NCBI GenBank assembly: GCA_035650215.1
Contig: DASRIC010000002.1
Span: forward strand, 62,001-126,000
Source: JACVRW01 sp035650215
GTDB lineage: Bacteria > Actinomycetota > Thermoleophilia > Solirubrobacterales > Thermoleophilaceae
DNA length: 64,000 nucleotides
Direction of reading: 5' to 3'
Position 1 is the stretch's first letter. Each line of letters starts with the position of its first letter. The translations under genes and the position numbers were made by a program. Positions 36,274 to 45,436 of the stretch are shown in pieces. The notes under the pieces are model-generated. The model had not been told where the DNA came from. It saw nothing but the letters and a program-made list of their open reading frames with translations, and searched no databases.

Positions 36274-37521
36274 ATGGCATCGCGCGCCGCCGCCAAGTCG
36301 GCTGGTCACCGACCGGTCGAGTACTCGATCCTCTATACGGCCACGCTCTGCCTGCTCGCCGGCGGCGCGGTGATGGTCTACTCGGCGAGCTCCGCGGAGT
36401 CGCTGCTGTCCGGCTCGGGCGACGCCTCCGAGTACCTCAAGCGCTACGTGATGTTCGGCCTGATCGGACTCGTGGTGATGCACTTCGCCGCGCGGCGCGG
36501 GCTCGCCTTCGTGCGCGGGCTGGCGCCCGCCCTGCTGGTGGCCGCGTTCGGCCTGACGATCGCGGTGATGTTGCCGGGTCTGGGGGTCACCGTGAACGGG
36601 GCCACGCGCTGGCTCGGGGCGGGCCCGTTCCAGTTCCAGCCCTCCGAGCTCCTCAAGGTCGCACTCGTGCTGTACGCGGCGCAGGTGCTCGCCGCGCGCC
36701 CGCACTCGATACGCACGATCGGCGGGATGGCCAAGCCGCTGCTGATCGTGGTGGGCGCGGCCTGCGCGCTACTGCTGAAGCAGCCCGACATGGGCACCGC
36801 GATGGTGATCTGCTTCGCGATCGGGGCGCTGCTCGTGGCCGCCGGGGCGCCGATCCGCAACCTCGCCATGATCGTCGGCGCGCTCGCCGCCCTGGCCACC
36901 CTCCTGGCGCTGGTCGAGCCGTACCGGCGCGAGCGCCTGACCTCGTTCCTCGACCCGTTCTCCGACGCCGGCGACACCGGCTTCCAGGCCGTGCAGGCGC
37001 TCACGGCGATCGGCTCGGGGGGCTTCTTCGGGGTGGGTCTCGGCGAGTCGGTGCAGAAGATCTTCTACCTGCCCGAGGCCCACACCGACATGATCCTGGC
37101 GATCATCGGGGAGGAGCTCGGGCTGGTGGGCATCCTCGGCCTGATCGTGCTCTACGGGATGATCGGCTACGCCGGCCTCCGCACCGCCAAGCTGGCGGGC
37201 GACCTCTACTCCAAGCTGCTTGCGGCGGGGATCACCTGCTTGATCCTCGCCCAGGCCACGCTCAACTTCTTCGCGGTCCTGGGGATGATGCCGCTCACCG
37301 GGGTGCCGCTGCCGTTCATCTCGTACGGGAGCTCGAACCTGGTGGTGCTGCTGGGGGCGATGGGCCTGCTCCTGAACGTGGCGGCCTCCGGCGGGCGGGC
37401 CGCGCGCTCCGGCTCCGAGGGGTTCGGCCTGCGCGCGCTCGCGGGAGGTGCACGTGCCGAAGATCGTGATCGCCGCCGGGGGCACGGCGGGACACGTCGT
37501 GCCGGCGCTCGCGGTGGCTGA
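36274..37521 (+). CDS. ftsW: Septal SEDS glycosyltransferase FtsW
   Basis: The 415-residue multi-spanning SEDS protein polymerises septal glycan with FtsI. Motifs are YTATLCLLAGGAVMVYSASS, GATRWLGAGPFQFQPSELLK, LLLKQPDMGTAMVICFAIGA, ERLTSFLDPFSDAGDTGFQ, LGESVQKIFYLPEAHTDMIL and TGVPLPFISYGSSNLVVLL. The C-terminal ~40 residues are Arg/Gly-rich and cytoplasmic. Its 3' end overlaps murG by 68 bases, more than any other junction here. Confidence 0.95.
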   Translation: MASRAAAKSAGHRPVEYSILYTATLCLLAGGAVMVYSASSAESLLSGSGDASEYLKRYVMFGLIGLVVMHFAARRGLAFVRGLAPALLVAAFGLTIAVMLPGLGVTVNGATRWLGAGPFQFQPSELLKVALVLYAAQVLAARPHSIRTIGGMAKPLLIVVGAACALLLKQPDMGTAMVICFAIGALLVAAGAPIRNLAMIVGALAALATLLALVEPYRRERLTSFLDPFSDAGDTGFQAVQALTAIGSGGFFGVGLGESVQKIFYLPEAHTDMILAIIGEELGLVGILGLIVLYGMIGYAGLRTAKLAGDLYSKLLAAGITCLILAQATLNFFAVLGMMPLTGVPLPFISYGSSNLVVLLGAMGLLLNVAASGGRAARSGSEGFGLRALAGGARAEDRDRRRGHGGTRRAGARGG

Positions 37522-38563
37522 CGCCCTCCGCGGGCAGGGCGCCGAGGTCGAGTTCATCGGGGGCGAGCGCGCAGAGGCCGAGCTCGTGCCGGCGGCCGGC
37601 TATCCGTTCCACTCGTTGCGGGTGAGGGGGATCGATCGCGACAACCCGCTGCGCGCCGCGCGGGCGCTGCTGCTGGCGGCCGGGGCGGCCGGCCGTGCCC
37701 GGCGGATCCTGCGCGAGGTCGGCGCGGACGCCGTGCTCGGTGGGGGCGGCTACGTGGCCGGCCCGGTCGGGCTCGCCGCGCGCACGGCCGGGCTGCCGCT
37801 CGTCCTGAGCGAGGCCGACAGCCATCTGGGCGTGGCGAACCGGATGCTGGCACCGTTCGCCCGCCGCGTGTGCCTCGCCTTCCCGGTCGAGGGCCGCGAG
37901 GGCAAGCGCTATCTCGTGACCGGGCGGCCCGTGCCCGCCGCCACCGGCCACGCCGACCGGCACGCGGCCCGCGAGCGCTTCGGCATCCCCGCCGAGCACC
38001 AGTGCCTGCTCGTGTTCGGCGGCTCGCTCGGCGCTCGGCGGCTCAACCACGCCGCGATAGACGCGTTCGGCGAGGCCGCGCCCTGCGTGGTGCTGCATGC
38101 TTGCGGGCGGCGCGACGAGGACGAGTTGCGCGGCCGCCTGGCGGCGCTCGGCTCGCCCTCCCACTACCGCCTCGTGGCGTATATCGAGCCGTTCGCGGAC
38201 GCGCTCGCCGCGGCCGACCTCGTGGTCGCGCGGGCGGGCGGCTCGGTGCTCGAGGTGGCGGCGGCCGGCCTGCCGTCGGTGCTCGTTCCCTACCCGCACG
38301 CCACCGCCGACCATCAGACGCAGAACGCGCGCTACATGGCGCGGGCGGGCGCCGCCGTCGTGGTGCCCGACGCCGAGCTCGACGGCCCGCGCCTCGCGCG
38401 CGAGGTGGGCGCGCTGCTTGGAGCCCCGCAGCGCATGGCAGAGCTGGCAAACGCGGCGCGCGCAGCCGCGCGACCGGACGCCGCCGAGCGGATCGCCGCC
38501 GAGCTCATGGCGGCGGCGCGCGCGGGGCCGGGACGAGTTGCCCACTCGCCCCCGCGCTCCTGA
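37454..38563 (+). CDS. murG: UDP-GlcNAc:lipid I N-acetylglucosaminyltransferase
   Basis: The ~369-residue GT28 enzyme converts lipid I to lipid II on the cytoplasmic membrane face. Motifs are VIAAGGTAGHVVPALAVADA, VLGGGGYVAGPVGLAA, LVFGGSLGARRLNHAA, YIEPFADALAAADLVVARAG and SVLVPYPHATADHQTQNARY. GTG 37454 is preferred because GGGAGG (37443-37448) lies 5 bases before it; GTG 37448 would overlap that site. It begins inside the end of ftsW. Confidence 0.95.
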   Translation: MPKIVIAAGGTAGHVVPALAVADALRGQGAEVEFIGGERAEAELVPAAGYPFHSLRVRGIDRDNPLRAARALLLAAGAAGRARRILREVGADAVLGGGGYVAGPVGLAARTAGLPLVLSEADSHLGVANRMLAPFARRVCLAFPVEGREGKRYLVTGRPVPAATGHADRHAARERFGIPAEHQCLLVFGGSLGARRLNHAAIDAFGEAAPCVVLHACGRRDEDELRGRLAALGSPSHYRLVAYIEPFADALAAADLVVARAGGSVLEVAAAGLPSVLVPYPHATADHQTQNARYMARAGAAVVVPDAELDGPRLAREVGALLGAPQRMAELANAARAAARPDAAERIAAELMAAARAGPGRVAHSPPRS

Positions 38564-38577
38564 GTACGTTTTCGCCG

Positions 38578-39912
38578 ATGCAGCCCGAGCCGCTCGCGGA
38601 GCGGAGCCTCCATTTCATCGGGATCGGCGGAGCCGGCATGAGCGGCCTCGCGCTGGTGGCGCGTGCCCTGGGGGCGCGGGTCACGGGCTCCGACCGCGCC
38701 GAGTCGGCCTACTGCGGGCCGCTGCGGGCGGCCGGGATCGAGCCGAGCATCGGACACGACGCGCGGAACCTGCCGCCCGGCGCCGAGGTCGTGGTGTCCA
38801 CGGCGATCCCCCAGGACAACCCGGAGCTGGTGGCGGGGCGCGCCGCGGGCGCGGCCGTGCTACACCGCGGCGACCTGCTCGGCGAGCTGTCCCGGATGAA
38901 GCGCACGATCGCCGTGGGCGGCACCCACGGCAAGACCACCACGTCTTCGATGGTGGCGCTCGCGCTACTCGCCGCCGGCCGTGAGCCAGCCTTCCTGGTG
39001 GGCGGCGAGCTGCGCGCCGCCGGCACCAACGCCGCCTGGGGGGCGGGGGAGTGGGCGGTGATCGAGGCCGACGAGTCGGACCGCTCGTTCCTCAAGCTGG
39101 GGCGGGAGGTTGCGGTGGTCACGAACGTGGAGCTCGACCATCACGCCACCTACGCCACGCTGGCGCAGCTCGAGCTCGCCTTCCAGGAGTTCGCCGCGCC
39201 CGCCGAGCTGCGGGTGCTCGGGCCGGGCGTGGAGCTGCCGGGCCGGGGGCGCGAGGTGCACTTCGGCATCGGCGAGGGCGGGGTGCGCGCCGAGGAGGTC
39301 GAGCTCCACCCGGGCGGCTCGCGCTTCCGGGTCGATGGCGTGGAGATCGCGCTGCGCGTGCCCGGGCGCCACAACGTGCTGAACGCTCTCGCGGCGCTCG
39401 CGGCCTGCCGCGAGGCCGGGCTCGAGCCCGCCGCCGCCGCGCCTGGCCTAGCCGCCTTCACGGGGGCGGGGCGCCGCTTCGAGGAGCACGGCCGCACCGC
39501 CTCGGGCGCGCTCGTGGTCGACGATTACGCGCACCATCCCACAGAGGTCCGCGCCACGCTCGAGGCCGCCCGGACGCTCGAGCCGCGCCGGCTCGTGGCC
39601 TGCTTTCAGCCCCACCTCTACTCGCGCACGCGCATGCTCGCCCGCGCCTTCGGGGCCGCGCTCGCGCTGGCCGACCTCGTGGTGGTGCTGGACGTCTATC
39701 CGGCGCGCGAGCGGGCCGAGGACTTCCCCGGCGTGAGTGGCCTGACCGTCGCGCGCGAGGCGGCCAGCGCCGCGGCGGGCCGGCCCGTGTGGTGGCTGCC
39801 GCGGATGGACGACGCCGAGCGCATGCTGCGCGCCGAGCTGCGCGAGGGTGACCTGCTGCTCACGCTCGGGGCGGGAGACGTGGACGCCCTGGCGAAGAGG
39901 CTCACCACGTGA
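38578..39912 (+). CDS. murC: UDP-MurNAc:L-alanine ligase
   Basis: The 444-residue enzyme adds the first stem-peptide residue. Motifs are SLHFIGIGGAGMSGLALVAR, TIAVGGTHGKTTTSSMVALA, AVIEADESDRSFLKLGREVA, VTNVELDHHATYATLAQLEL, RRFEEHGRTASGALVVDDYA, HHPTEV and CFQPHLYSRTRML. The ATG at 38578 lies 15 bases after murG. It overlaps murB by 4 bases. Confidence 0.95.
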   Translation: MQPEPLAERSLHFIGIGGAGMSGLALVARALGARVTGSDRAESAYCGPLRAAGIEPSIGHDARNLPPGAEVVVSTAIPQDNPELVAGRAAGAAVLHRGDLLGELSRMKRTIAVGGTHGKTTTSSMVALALLAAGREPAFLVGGELRAAGTNAAWGAGEWAVIEADESDRSFLKLGREVAVVTNVELDHHATYATLAQLELAFQEFAAPAELRVLGPGVELPGRGREVHFGIGEGGVRAEEVELHPGGSRFRVDGVEIALRVPGRHNVLNALAALAACREAGLEPAAAAPGLAAFTGAGRRFEEHGRTASGALVVDDYAHHPTEVRATLEAARTLEPRRLVACFQPHLYSRTRMLARAFGAALALADLVVVLDVYPARERAEDFPGVSGLTVAREAASAAAGRPVWWLPRMDDAERMLRAELREGDLLLTLGAGDVDALAKRLTT

Positions 39913-40820
39913 CCCCGGCCGGCGTCCAGACCGACTTCCCGCTCGCCCGCCTCACGACCATCCGGACCGGCGGGCAGGCGGACTATTACTCGCGCCCCGA
40001 CTCGCCGGAGGCGCTCGGGTCGTTGCTCGCGTGGGCGGACGCCGACGGGATCGAGGTAGGAGTGGTGGGCTCCGGCTCGAACCTCCTGATAGCGGATGAG
40101 GGCTTCCGAGGACTCGTGATCAAGCTCGATGGCGCGCTGGCCCGGATCGAGCAGGACGGCGAGCGCCTGCTCTGCGGGGGCGGCGCCCGGCTGCCCCAGG
40201 CCGCGGCCTTCGCCGCGCGGGCAGGCCTCAGCGGGCTCGAGTTCGGCGTGAACATCCCCGGCACCGTCGGCGGGGCGGTGAGGATGAACGCCAACGCCTA
40301 CGGTGGCGACCTGGCGCGAGTGCTCGAGTGGGTCGAGGTCACGACCCCGAGCGGCACCGACACCCGCACCCCCGGCGAGCTCGGCTTCAGCTACCGGCGC
40401 TCCAACCTCGGGCCGCGCGAGATCGTGGCGCGGGCCTCGTTCGCGCTGGCGCCCGCCGAGCCCGATGCGGTGAAGGCCACGCTCGCCGAGATGCGCGCCC
40501 AGCGCCGCGCCGCCCAGCCCTCGGGCATCAAGACCTTCGGCTCCACGTTCAAGAACCCCGACGATCCGCGCGCCGACGGCAAGAGCGCCGGCGTGCTGCT
40601 CGACGAGGCCGGCTGCCGCGGGCTCGCCGTCGGCGGCGCCCGTTTCTCCGAGAAGCACGCGAACTTCGTGGAGAACGGCGGCGAGGCCACCACCGCAGAC
40701 GTGATCGCCCTGATGGCCGAGGGACGGCGCCGGGTGCGGGAACGCTTCGGCGTCGAGCTCGAGCCCGAGGTGCAGTTCCTCGGCCACGTGGACGCGTCGG
40801 CCCTCCGGGGCACCGCATGA
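39909..40820 (+). CDS. murB: UDP-N-acetylenolpyruvoylglucosamine reductase
   Basis: The 303-residue FAD enzyme reduces UDP-GlcNAc-enolpyruvate to UDP-MurNAc. Motifs are LARLTTIRTGGQADYYSRP, VVGSGSNLLIADEGFRGLVI, GLEFGVNIPGTVGGAVRMNA, NAYGGDL, FSYRRSNLGPREIVARASF, TFGSTFKNPDD with the catalytic Ser, and SEKHANFVENGGEATTADVI. It is a type II (short) MurB. Position between murC and ftsQ is common in Gram-positives. Confidence 0.95.
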   Translation: MTPAGVQTDFPLARLTTIRTGGQADYYSRPDSPEALGSLLAWADADGIEVGVVGSGSNLLIADEGFRGLVIKLDGALARIEQDGERLLCGGGARLPQAAAFAARAGLSGLEFGVNIPGTVGGAVRMNANAYGGDLARVLEWVEVTTPSGTDTRTPGELGFSYRRSNLGPREIVARASFALAPAEPDAVKATLAEMRAQRRAAQPSGIKTFGSTFKNPDDPRADGKSAGVLLDEAGCRGLAVGGARFSEKHANFVENGGEATTADVIALMAEGRRRVRERFGVELEPEVQFLGHVDASALRGTA

Positions 40821-41854
40821 GGGCGATTGCTCGAGCCCTGCCCCGGCCCGCCGTGGCGCTGCCGACCCTCTCGCCGCGGATGCTGCGGCGCGGGCTGGTC
40901 CTGCTGGCGGCCGTCACGGTGCTCACAGCCGGGTACCAGTTCTGGCTGCGGGACTCCTCGTTCGTGGCGGTCGACGACGTGCGGATCACCGGACTCACGA
41001 CCGACGACGCCGAGCGCGTGCGCACAGCCCTCTCGAGCGCGGCGCGCTCGATGACCACCCTGCACGTGGACCACGACGCTCTCGACCGGGTGGTGGCCGC
41101 CTATCCCGCGGTGCGAGAGCTCGAGGTGACCACGGACTTCCCGCACGGGATGACGATCGCCGTGATCGAGCACCGGCCGGCGGCGATGGCCGATCTCGGC
41201 GACGACAGCGTGCCGGTGGCGGGCGACGGCACGGTGTTGCGCGGCCTGCCGGTGGAGGGGGGCCTCCCCTCGATCGACGCGAAGAGCGGCCTCGAGGGCG
41301 AGCGCCTGGCCGGCGCCGCGGCGCTGCACGCCGCATATGTGGCGGGAGCGGCTCCGGCGCCCCTCCGGCGTCGTGTGGAGGAGATCTCGACCCGCGCCGA
41401 CGACGGACTCGTGGTCGAGCTTCGCGACGGCCCGGAGCTGATCTTCGGCGACGCGACGCGCGCACGCGCCAAGTGGCTGGCCGCCGCGCGCGTGCTGGCC
41501 GATCCCGGCGCCGCCGGCGCCAGCTACGTCGACCTGCGGCTGCCCGGCAGGCCCGCGGCTGGCGGGCTGCCCGCCGAGACCGTGGCGCCGGTGGCGCCCG
41601 CCGGCACGACCCCCGCCACGCCCGGCGCGGCGCCCGTCGGCGCTCCGGCTACCGGGACGCCCGCCACGGGCACGCCGGTGGGCGTGCCTCAGGCGCAGAC
41701 GCCCGCCGTGCCGCCGACCGCGGGCACGGCGCCCGCTCCAACGGCGCAGGCCACGCCGACCCCCGCTCCGGTGGCGCCGGTCACACCGGCACCGACAACG
41801 CCCGCGCCGGTGCCCACTGACGGCACCGGGGCCGGCGCGGTGGCCGCGCCCTGA
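40817..41854 (+). CDS. ftsQ: Cell division protein FtsQ (DivIB-like) with Ala/Pro/Thr tail
   Basis: The 345-residue bitopic protein has a cytoplasmic N-terminus, one membrane helix (RGLVLLAAVTVLTAGYQFWL), a POTRA domain (FVAVDDVRITGLTTDDAERV to FPHGMTIAVIEHRPAA), and an FtsQ beta domain (DDGLVVELRDGPELIFGDAT, KWLAAARVLADPGAAGASYV). From about residue 250 it has a ~95-residue tail of Ala, Pro, Thr, Val and Gly, very like the tail on the FtsL-like protein. The tail is outside the membrane. The ATG overlaps murB (ATGA). Confidence 0.88.
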   Translation: MRAIARALPRPAVALPTLSPRMLRRGLVLLAAVTVLTAGYQFWLRDSSFVAVDDVRITGLTTDDAERVRTALSSAARSMTTLHVDHDALDRVVAAYPAVRELEVTTDFPHGMTIAVIEHRPAAMADLGDDSVPVAGDGTVLRGLPVEGGLPSIDAKSGLEGERLAGAAALHAAYVAGAAPAPLRRRVEEISTRADDGLVVELRDGPELIFGDATRARAKWLAAARVLADPGAAGASYVDLRLPGRPAAGGLPAETVAPVAPAGTTPATPGAAPVGAPATGTPATGTPVGVPQAQTPAVPPTAGTAPAPTAQATPTPAPVAPVTPAPTTPAPVPTDGTGAGAVAAP

Positions 41855-41957
41855 ACGGTTGAGTCAGGCGCCGGCCAACCCTCGACCGATGATTGAGACT
41901 GTTGCAACCCTCAACTCAGAGTAGAGTCTTTGCGTGCACGATTTGTTGCGAGGTTGG
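41855..41957. other. Upstream part of the ftsQ-ftsZ gap
   Basis: About 100 AT-richer bases with repeated motifs CAACCCTC (41877-41884 and 41904-41911) and GTTGAG/CTCAAC pairs. They may be regulator sites or a second ftsZ promoter (TTGCAA at 41902). I cannot assign a factor. Confidence 0.35.
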
Positions 41958-41987
41958 TTGACACATTCGCCAAAACGTCCCTACAGT
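41958..41987 (+). promoter_or_regulatory. ftsZ promoter
   Basis: TTGACA (41958-41963), an 18-base spacer and TACAGT (41982-41987) form a near-consensus housekeeping promoter. It predicts transcription from about 41994 and a ~65-base leader containing GAGGGGAA (42043-42050) before the ATG at 42061. It lets ftsZ be expressed apart from the mraZ promoter. Confidence 0.72.
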
Positions 41988-42060
41988 GCGGTGCTTGCGG
42001 GCATCGGGAAACCCTCGATGATCGCTTGAGCTTCGGACGCTAGAGGGGAACGAGACCTCA

Positions 42061-43149
42061 ATGGACACGGGCAGCTACCTCGCGGTCATCAAGGTCGTCG
42101 GCATCGGCGGCGGTGGCACCAACGCCGTCAACCGGATGGTCGACGCCGGTCTCAAGGGCGTGGAGTTCATCGCGGTGAACACCGACGCGCAGGCGCTGCA
42201 GATGTGCGACGCCGACATCAAGCTGCAGATCGGCGACCAGCTCACGCGCGGACTCGGCGCGGGGGCCAACCCCGATGTGGGCTACGGCGCGGCCAACGAG
42301 AGCCGCGACGAGATCAAGGAGGCGCTCAAGGGCGCTGACATGGTCTTCGTGACCGCGGGCGAGGGCGGCGGCACCGGCACCGGCGCGGCGCCGGTGATCG
42401 CGGAGGTCTCGAAGCAGGAGGTCGGGGCGCTGACCGTGGGCGTGGTCACCAAGCCGTTCGACTTCGAGGGCACCCAGCGCATGCGCCAGGCCGTGGAGGG
42501 CATCGACCGCCTGCGCGAGCAGGTCGACACGATGATCGTGATCCCGAACGAGAAGCTGCTCGCGGTGGTGGAGCGCCGCACGAGCATCCTCGACGCCTTC
42601 CGCGAGGCCGACGCCGTTCTCGGCCAGGGCGTGCAGGGCATCACCGACCTGATCACGACGCCCGGCCTGATCAACCTCGACTTCGCCGACGTGCGCACGA
42701 TCATGCAGGACGCCGGCTCTGCGCTGATGGGGATCGGCGAGGCGTCGGGCGAGAACCGCGCGGCGGAGGCGGCCAAGAACGCCGTCTCGAGCCCGCTGCT
42801 CGAGCAGTCCGTGGAGGGCGCCACCGGCATCCTGCTCAACATCACGGGCGGGACCGACCTCGGGCTGTTCGAGGTCAACGAGGCCGCCGAGATCATCCAG
42901 AGCGCCGCCGACCAGAGCTCGAACATCATCTTCGGCGCCGTTGTAGACGACGGCATGGGCGACGGCGTGCGCGTGACGGTGATCGCCACGGGCTTCGAGA
43001 AGCCCGGCCGGATGCCCCTGTTCGCCGAGGACTCGACCGGGCGCCGCGCCGAGCCGCGCCGGCGCGACGTGAAGCTCGACGATCGCCAGCGCCAGTCGCT
43101 CGAGATCTCCGACGACGACATCGACGTCCCGTCGTTCCTCAGAGACTGA
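42061..43149 (+). CDS. ftsZ: Cell division GTPase FtsZ
   Basis: The 362-residue tubulin homologue builds the Z-ring. N-terminal YLAVIKVVGIGGGGTNAVNR, the nucleotide loop AGEGGGTGTGAAPVIAEVSK (GGGTGTG signature), the T7 loop NLDFADVRTIMQDAGSALMG, a short variable linker and the C-terminal peptide DDDIDVPSFLRD that recruits SepF or FtsW-type partners. It starts one codon region after a dedicated leader. No ylmD, ylmE or sepF follows, unlike most actinobacterial clusters. Confidence 0.97.
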   Translation: MDTGSYLAVIKVVGIGGGGTNAVNRMVDAGLKGVEFIAVNTDAQALQMCDADIKLQIGDQLTRGLGAGANPDVGYGAANESRDEIKEALKGADMVFVTAGEGGGTGTGAAPVIAEVSKQEVGALTVGVVTKPFDFEGTQRMRQAVEGIDRLREQVDTMIVIPNEKLLAVVERRTSILDAFREADAVLGQGVQGITDLITTPGLINLDFADVRTIMQDAGSALMGIGEASGENRAAEAAKNAVSSPLLEQSVEGATGILLNITGGTDLGLFEVNEAAEIIQSAADQSSNIIFGAVVDDGMGDGVRVTVIATGFEKPGRMPLFAEDSTGRRAEPRRRDVKLDDRQRQSLEISDDDIDVPSFLRD

Positions 43150-43227
43150 CCGAGATCCCCGCAGGGGAGACGGCCACGGCCTTCGAGGCGATGCGCGCCC
43201 TCACTTCACGAGGCCAGTAGAAGCGCC

Positions 43228-44346
43228 TTGATCGAGCACGCCGAGCGGCTGGCCACGAGCGCCGAGCGCGAGCTCGAGGCGCTCGTGGGCGTGTCCTCGC
43301 CGTCCGGCGACCGCGCGGGCGCCGAGGAGTGCGTGGCTCTGGCGAGCGCTTTCATGCCCCCGGAGGCGGAGATCGAGCGCGTGACCTGCTCGACGGCCGA
43401 CCACGCCCCGGATCTCGTGGGCAGGCTGCGCGGAAGCGGGCGGCGCCGGCTCATGCTGCTCGGCCACCTCGACACCGTGATCCCCCACGAGCAGCACCGG
43501 CCGCTCGAACGCGAGGGCGACCGGCTGACGGGCTCCGGGGCTGTCGACATGAAGGGCGGCGTGGCGCTCGGGCTCGGCGTGATGCGCGAGCTGGCGGCGA
43601 CGCCCGAGCGCTACGCAGAGGTGGCGGTGCTGCTCGTGAACGACGAGGAGTGGCGCACGGCGCCGTTCGCGCATGCGGAGCGCTTCGCGGACTTCGACGC
43701 ATGTCTCTGCTTCGAGGCGGGCGAACGCACGGCCGACGGCGACGAAGCCGTGATCGTGGCGCGCAAGGCGGCCGGGACACTGGTGGTCGGGGCACACGGG
43801 CGCTCCGCGCACTCGGGCTCGGCACCGCACAAGGGGCGAAGCGCCCTGCTCGCCCTCGCGCGCGTGGCACAGCAGGTGGCGGGAGCCTCCGATCCCGACG
43901 GCCCGCAGCGGCTCACGGCCGTGCCCACGGTGCTGCGCTCCGGCCACGCCTTCAACGTTGTGCCGCCCGACGGGGAGCTGATCTGCGACCTGCGCGCCGA
44001 CGGGCTCGATGCGTTCGCGCCGCTGCTGGAGGCGCTGCCCGAGCAGATCGACGACGTGCGCCTCGAGACGACCATGCTGCGCGCCTGGCCCGGCATGGAC
44101 TCGCGCGCGGCCACCGCGGTGCCGCTGGCCGCCGCCGCCGCGGCGCTCGGCCGGCCGCTCGTGGCCTCGGGCCGCGGGGGCGCGAGCGACGCGAGTCACC
44201 TGGCGGCGGCGGGCATCGCGGTCACGATCGACGGGCTCGGCCCGCGCGGGGGCGGGGCGCACGCTCCTCACGAGTGGGTGAGCCGCGAATCGCTCCGCAG
44301 CCGGGCCGAGGTCGCGCTCGCGGTGGCCGGAGCGCTGCTGGAGTAG
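43228..44346 (+). CDS. M20-family metallopeptidase (ArgE/DapE/CPG2-like)
   Basis: The 372-residue di-zinc hydrolase has LLGHLDTVIPHEQHRPLE (His and Asp), GSGAVDMKGGVALGLGVM (bridging Asp), VAVLLVNDEEWRTAPFAHAE (catalytic Glu pair), a lid domain (VGAHGRSAHSGSAPHKGRSA) and the final zinc His in GAHAPHEWVSRE. It likely hydrolyses an acylated or peptide-bonded amino acid. It starts with TTG at 43228 and precedes gcvT by 12 bases, so it probably heads the glycine-cleavage operon. The specific substrate is not evident. Confidence 0.83.
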   Translation: MIEHAERLATSAERELEALVGVSSPSGDRAGAEECVALASAFMPPEAEIERVTCSTADHAPDLVGRLRGSGRRRLMLLGHLDTVIPHEQHRPLEREGDRLTGSGAVDMKGGVALGLGVMRELAATPERYAEVAVLLVNDEEWRTAPFAHAERFADFDACLCFEAGERTADGDEAVIVARKAAGTLVVGAHGRSAHSGSAPHKGRSALLALARVAQQVAGASDPDGPQRLTAVPTVLRSGHAFNVVPPDGELICDLRADGLDAFAPLLEALPEQIDDVRLETTMLRAWPGMDSRAATAVPLAAAAAALGRPLVASGRGGASDASHLAAAGIAVTIDGLGPRGGGAHAPHEWVSRESLRSRAEVALAVAGALLE

Positions 44347-44358
44347 CCTGCGGGTCGC

Positions 44359-45435
44359 TTGGAAGCCGCCTCCACGGACACCCTTCGCCGCACGCCGCTC
44401 TACGAGCGCCACGAGCGCGCAGGCGCCAGGCTCGTTCCCTTCGCCGGCTGGGAGATGCCCGTTCAGTACGACGGCATCCGCCAGGAGCACGTGGCCGTTC
44501 GCACGGCCGCCGGCATGTTCGACGTCTCCCATATGGGCGAGATCGAGACCTCCGGCCCCGACGCCGAGGCCTTCCTGCAGCGGATCCTGTCGAACGACGT
44601 GACCCGAATCGCCGAGCGCGGCGCCCAGTACTCGGTGCTGTGCAGGGAGGACGGCGGCGTGCTCGACGACCTGTTCAGCTACCGGCTCGGTTCCGACCGC
44701 TTCCTCACGGTCACGAACGCCGCCAACCACGACAAGGACCTGGACTGGTTTCGCCGGCAGGCTTCGGGCTTCGACGTCGAGGTGAAGGACGCGCATGCCG
44801 ACTGGGCGATGCTCGCCGTGCAGGGCCCCGGCGCGCGCGCGGCGCTCGGCCGCCTGGCCGACGGCGAGCTTCCCGCCCGCATGCGCACCGCGGAGCTGCT
44901 GCTTGCCGGCGCGCAGGCGCTCGTGTGCGGCACCGGCTACACCGGCGAGGACGGCTGCGAGCTGATGCTTCCGCCCGACGCCGCCGGGGCGGTGTGGGAC
45001 GCGCTCGAGGCAGAGGGCGTCAAGCCCGCCGGCCTGGGAGCGCGCGACACCCTGCGCCTCGAGGTCTGCTTCCACCTGTACGGCAACGACCTCTCCGAGG
45101 ACCGCAATCCGATCGAGGCGGGCCTCGGCTGGTGCTGCAAGCTCGACACCGGCTTCATCGGCTCCGACGCGCTGCGCGAGGTCGAGCCGGCCGAGGCGCT
45201 CGTGCCGTTCGCCTTCACCGGCCCCGGCATTCCGCGCCAGGACAACCCGATCAGGACCGAGCACGGCGACGGCGTGGTCACGAGCGGCTCGCTCTCGCCC
45301 TGCCTCGGCACCGGCATCGGGATGGGCTACGTGCCGCTCTCGGCGTCCGAACCGGGTACGACCATCGAGATCGACGTGCGCGGCAAGGCCCGCGCCGCCG
45401 AGGTGAGAGAGAAACCGCTTTACGCAAAGGAGTGA
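44359..45435 (+). CDS. gcvT: Glycine cleavage system T protein (aminomethyltransferase)
   Basis: The 358-residue protein passes the aminomethyl carbon from lipoyl-GcvH to tetrahydrofolate, releasing ammonia. Motifs are PLYERHERAGARLVPFAGWE, AGMFDVSHMGEIETSGPDAE, AMLAVQGPGARAALGRLAD, GTGYTGEDGCELMLPPDAAG, LGARDTLRLEVCFHLYGNDL and TSGSLSPCLGTGIGMGYV. TTG start at 44359. No glycine riboswitch fits in the 12-base gap upstream. Confidence 0.95.
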   Translation: MEAASTDTLRRTPLYERHERAGARLVPFAGWEMPVQYDGIRQEHVAVRTAAGMFDVSHMGEIETSGPDAEAFLQRILSNDVTRIAERGAQYSVLCREDGGVLDDLFSYRLGSDRFLTVTNAANHDKDLDWFRRQASGFDVEVKDAHADWAMLAVQGPGARAALGRLADGELPARMRTAELLLAGAQALVCGTGYTGEDGCELMLPPDAAGAVWDALEAEGVKPAGLGARDTLRLEVCFHLYGNDLSEDRNPIEAGLGWCCKLDTGFIGSDALREVEPAEALVPFAFTGPGIPRQDNPIRTEHGDGVVTSGSLSPCLGTGIGMGYVPLSASEPGTTIEIDVRGKARAAEVREKPLYAKE

Positions 45436-45436
45436 C

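Noticed and set aside
33889..36705. 938-codon minus-strand frame over mraY, murD and ftsW
   Set aside because: Same reason: low-complexity charged translation opposite well-supported genes.
43156..43168. TCCCC-GCA-GGGGA hairpin after ftsZ as terminator
   Set aside because: A 5-bp stem with a 3-base loop is too weak to claim.
44300..44358. Glycine riboswitch before gcvT
   Set aside because: Only 12 bases separate the M20 peptidase from gcvT and none of the conserved aptamer blocks is present.
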